DNA of 64,000 bases from Ochotona curzoniae (lineage: Eukaryota; Chordata; Mammalia; Lagomorpha; Ochotonidae). Positions 1-64,000 of this stretch are shown here, piece after piece. The notes beneath the pieces were generated by a model. The model did not search any database, had not been told where the DNA came from, and saw only the letters and a list, made by a program, of their open reading frames with translations. The DNA lies in the NCBI RefSeq assembly GCF_017591425.1, contig NW_024467106.1, positions 19,334,501 through 19,398,500 of the forward strand. Reading direction: 5' to 3'. Made by a program: the position numbers and the translations under genes. The first letter of the stretch is position 1. Every line of letters begins with the position of its first letter.

Positions 1-866
1 TTTAGAAAATCCTTCTTATTCTGAATGGTGTGCAGATCTCATTATACGAGAAATGATCTAAGATTTGTTTAACGGCAGATTTTCATTCATTTGGTACATC
101 AAAACATCTTCCATATCTGCAAAGTACTCGTTTCTTCAACTCAAAATTTTCCTTTGTAACTTACTCTTCCTATTCCATTCATCCTATTTTCTTCTACAAA
201 ACAGCAATTTATTCATGTATCTCTATTTCTTCTATTTCTTAACTTTTTCCATTTTTGAACTCTTAGAATTTGCTTTGTTCTCTGAATCCTTTAAATTTAC
301 TTTGCATTTCAGTTTTTTTTAACTAAATGAAACATACATACATACATGCCATATTTAGGAAATACAATGCTATGAGTATGTAGTATTATTAAACAAAGAT
401 CCTCATTTCTAAAGCTAATTTATTTTATTATTTCAGGATACAGTTCTACAGACAAAGATTCTACTTTCAATACAGTATAAAATATATATTGTTTTGTTAT
501 ATATGTGATTAAGATAAATGAAAATATATGATAAAACCAAAACATTGACAAAAATAAAATCAGACTGAAATATATTTCATGTTTGTAGATGGACAAGCTA
601 AAGAACAATTCGTGCCAATGTCAATGTCAGCAGAATATTTTGTAGTTTGACAAAAATAATTCTAAAGTATGAAGAAGAATGTACGGTATTTTGATAAGAA
701 TTAGAAAAAAATCTATCAGCAATATAACTACCTTATAGATCAAAAATAAAACATTTCAAAGTGGAAAAATAATGAATATGTGAGTTTAAATACCTTATAA
801 TCATTGTAGTCATAAATTATATCCTCTACTAAAATATCTCCTAATTATTTTTTAAAATCTGTTCAT
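1..866. other. SVEP1 intron upstream of W1, no feature recognised
   Basis: AT-rich intronic sequence. The short open frames here are low-complexity Phe/Leu-rich translations without family resemblance. I see no exon with both splice sites and a SVEP1-like translation. Confidence 0.6.
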
Positions 867-878
867 GGGGGGGGGGGG
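867..878. repeat. poly-G run (12 G)
   Basis: Twelve consecutive G in an AT-rich intron, just before an old SINE copy. Prone to length change and sequencing error. Confidence 0.9.
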
Positions 879-883
879 AATAA

Positions 884-1148
884 AGGAACTTCTGTTTGCT
901 GGTTTACTACCCGAAATGCCCTGAACAACTGGCGATAGGCTAGGGCCAGAGTTAGGCCCTAAGGATACGATCCCGTTCTACAACATGAAGGATGGTCACC
1001 TGTTTTCTGGAGTTATCACTGTTGTCTCTCAGATGCCACTTTGGCAAGACGCTGGAATCAGGAACTGGACCTTGGAAATGAACCCAGACACTCGAATATG
1101 GGATTCAGGTGTCTCAGCAGGCATCTTAACTATGAAACAAACACCCAC
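884..1148 (-). mobile_element. old CSINE-like SINE, reverse orientation
   Basis: Diverged copy. It is recognisable from the reverse-strand tail segment 'ctggtttactacccgaaatgcc', and near the head from 'gggattcaggtgtctcagcaggc' followed by 'ttaactatgaaacaaacaccc'. No target-site duplication found. Confidence 0.5.
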
Positions 1149-2138
1149 TTCTCCAAGTTCTTTTAAAATCCTTAAGATTGCCACCAAATATATTTTAATG
1201 CCTATCAAATCACTTTCTGAATGTCTTTCTAAGCTTGTTTGAAATATTTTTTTTTTAAAAATTGCAATGGCAAACAAATATGCCTGACTACACAAATATT
1301 TAAAGTTAGCATTAGAAATTCTGAATTAATGGACAAATGCCAGAGAAAACCACTGATCTTGTCAGAGGTTAAAATGAACATTGTATAACATAATAATGTA
1401 AATTTTTAGTGCATTTACAATTTCCAAATGAATGAAGAAAACCAACATGTAATTCCAAAAGGAGAAAGATATAATATCATGTAAACATATGCAACTATAA
1501 TCTTAGCAGAAAGCACTGAGAAGCCATGAAATGAATAGGACCTGGTGTCACAGTCTTGACTCACTCAAAAGTGATGAAGATTTATACACACTGGTGGACT
1601 TTGATAGTGACATTTTCAAATACTGCTAATGGAATGCAAATTGTTAGCATACTTTGGGAAAGAAATGTTTTATTATCTGTGAATAAAATGTTAGTGGCTT
1701 GAATTTAACAATTCTTTTCATGAAGCCTTAAAGGAATGATCATTTTTAAATTAGTTATGTAAAACTGCTCCCCTCAGTGCTATGTACAATGGTAAGACCG
1801 GAAACCAATTGGATATCCTTCAACAATAAAAGAAATGGTCATGTATTTTTCTATATAGCATTATGAAGACATTCAGGTTCTAAAAATTGTAAGAGCATGA
1901 AAAAATGTTTGATATTGTGTTTTAAAAATAGGAACAATAATTCTCATGTATGCCAGCTCTATCAGCTTTGTAAATAGAATAGTATGGAAAGAATTACATT
2001 GCAAGGCTATGCTTGATAGTTTGACCTATTCTATATGATATATCACATTAGTTAAAAAACATTATTAATATATAAATCAAAAACAGTAAATGTGCTGTTA
2101 GCATCAACCTTAACTTTCAAAATATTTACCTCCAAAAG
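1149..2138. other. intron, no feature recognised
   Basis: AT-rich sequence up to the acceptor of W1. No repeat family or conserved motif identified by eye. Confidence 0.5.

Positions 2139-64000
<61,862 letters not shown>

Overview
This window is mammalian genomic DNA. It lies entirely inside one large gene read on the + strand: SVEP1 (polydom; sushi, von Willebrand factor A, EGF and pentraxin domain-containing protein 1), a secreted extracellular-matrix protein of about 3,570 residues in human. I resolve 32 consecutive coding exons between 2139 and the right edge. All junction phases are compatible and no exon contains a premature stop. Together they hold about 8.0 kb of coding sequence (about 2,665 codons). 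The first exons of the gene (signal peptide, VWA, CCP1-3, start of HYR1) lie upstream of the window. The last exons (rest of CCP31, CCP32-34, C-terminal EGFs, 3' UTR) lie downstream. No second protein-coding gene is supported on either strand.

The interspersed repeats suggest a lagomorph. There are about 25 copies of a tRNA-derived SINE of the rabbit/pika C-repeat (CSINE) type. The youngest carry a 'gggcccggcgcagtgg' head, a 'ctttccaataaa' tail and intact target-site duplications. LINE-1 3' ends of lagomorph type are also present. The young SINE subfamily looks closer to pika (Ochotona) than to rabbit, but that is inference from memory of consensus sequences.

Layout: 2139-5450 end of HYR1 and HYR2 (exons 1-3 of the window); 6022-6216 CCP4; 7294-15732 a poorly classified segment with an RIKR furin-like site (exons 5-8); 17553-24611 three 162-bp exons, each one cysteine-rich GCC2/GCC3 (ephrin-receptor-like) repeat; 25016-25107 linker exon ending in a GC donor; 26508-34771 six EGF-like domains; 36380-42392 pentraxin domain (4 exons); 43076-44320 CCP5-6; 44866-44985 calcium-binding EGF; 45833-54963 CCP7 to the start of CCP14; 57132-59920 one 2.8-kb exon with the end of CCP14, CCP15-28 complete and the start of CCP29; 62015-64000 end of CCP29 to start of CCP31. 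Counting CCPs this way puts the acidic motif EDDMMEVPY in CCP21, where the integrin alpha9beta1-binding site of human polydom has been mapped.

Everything between exons is intron: old and young CSINEs on both strands, MIR, LINE-2 and LINE-1 fragments, hAT-type fragments, LTR-like remnants, and (GT)n, (GAAA)n and (GGAA)n microsatellites. Intronic stretches over about 300 bases not given their own entry hold nothing I can recognise. Exon numbers below (W1-W32) are window-local, not official numbers.
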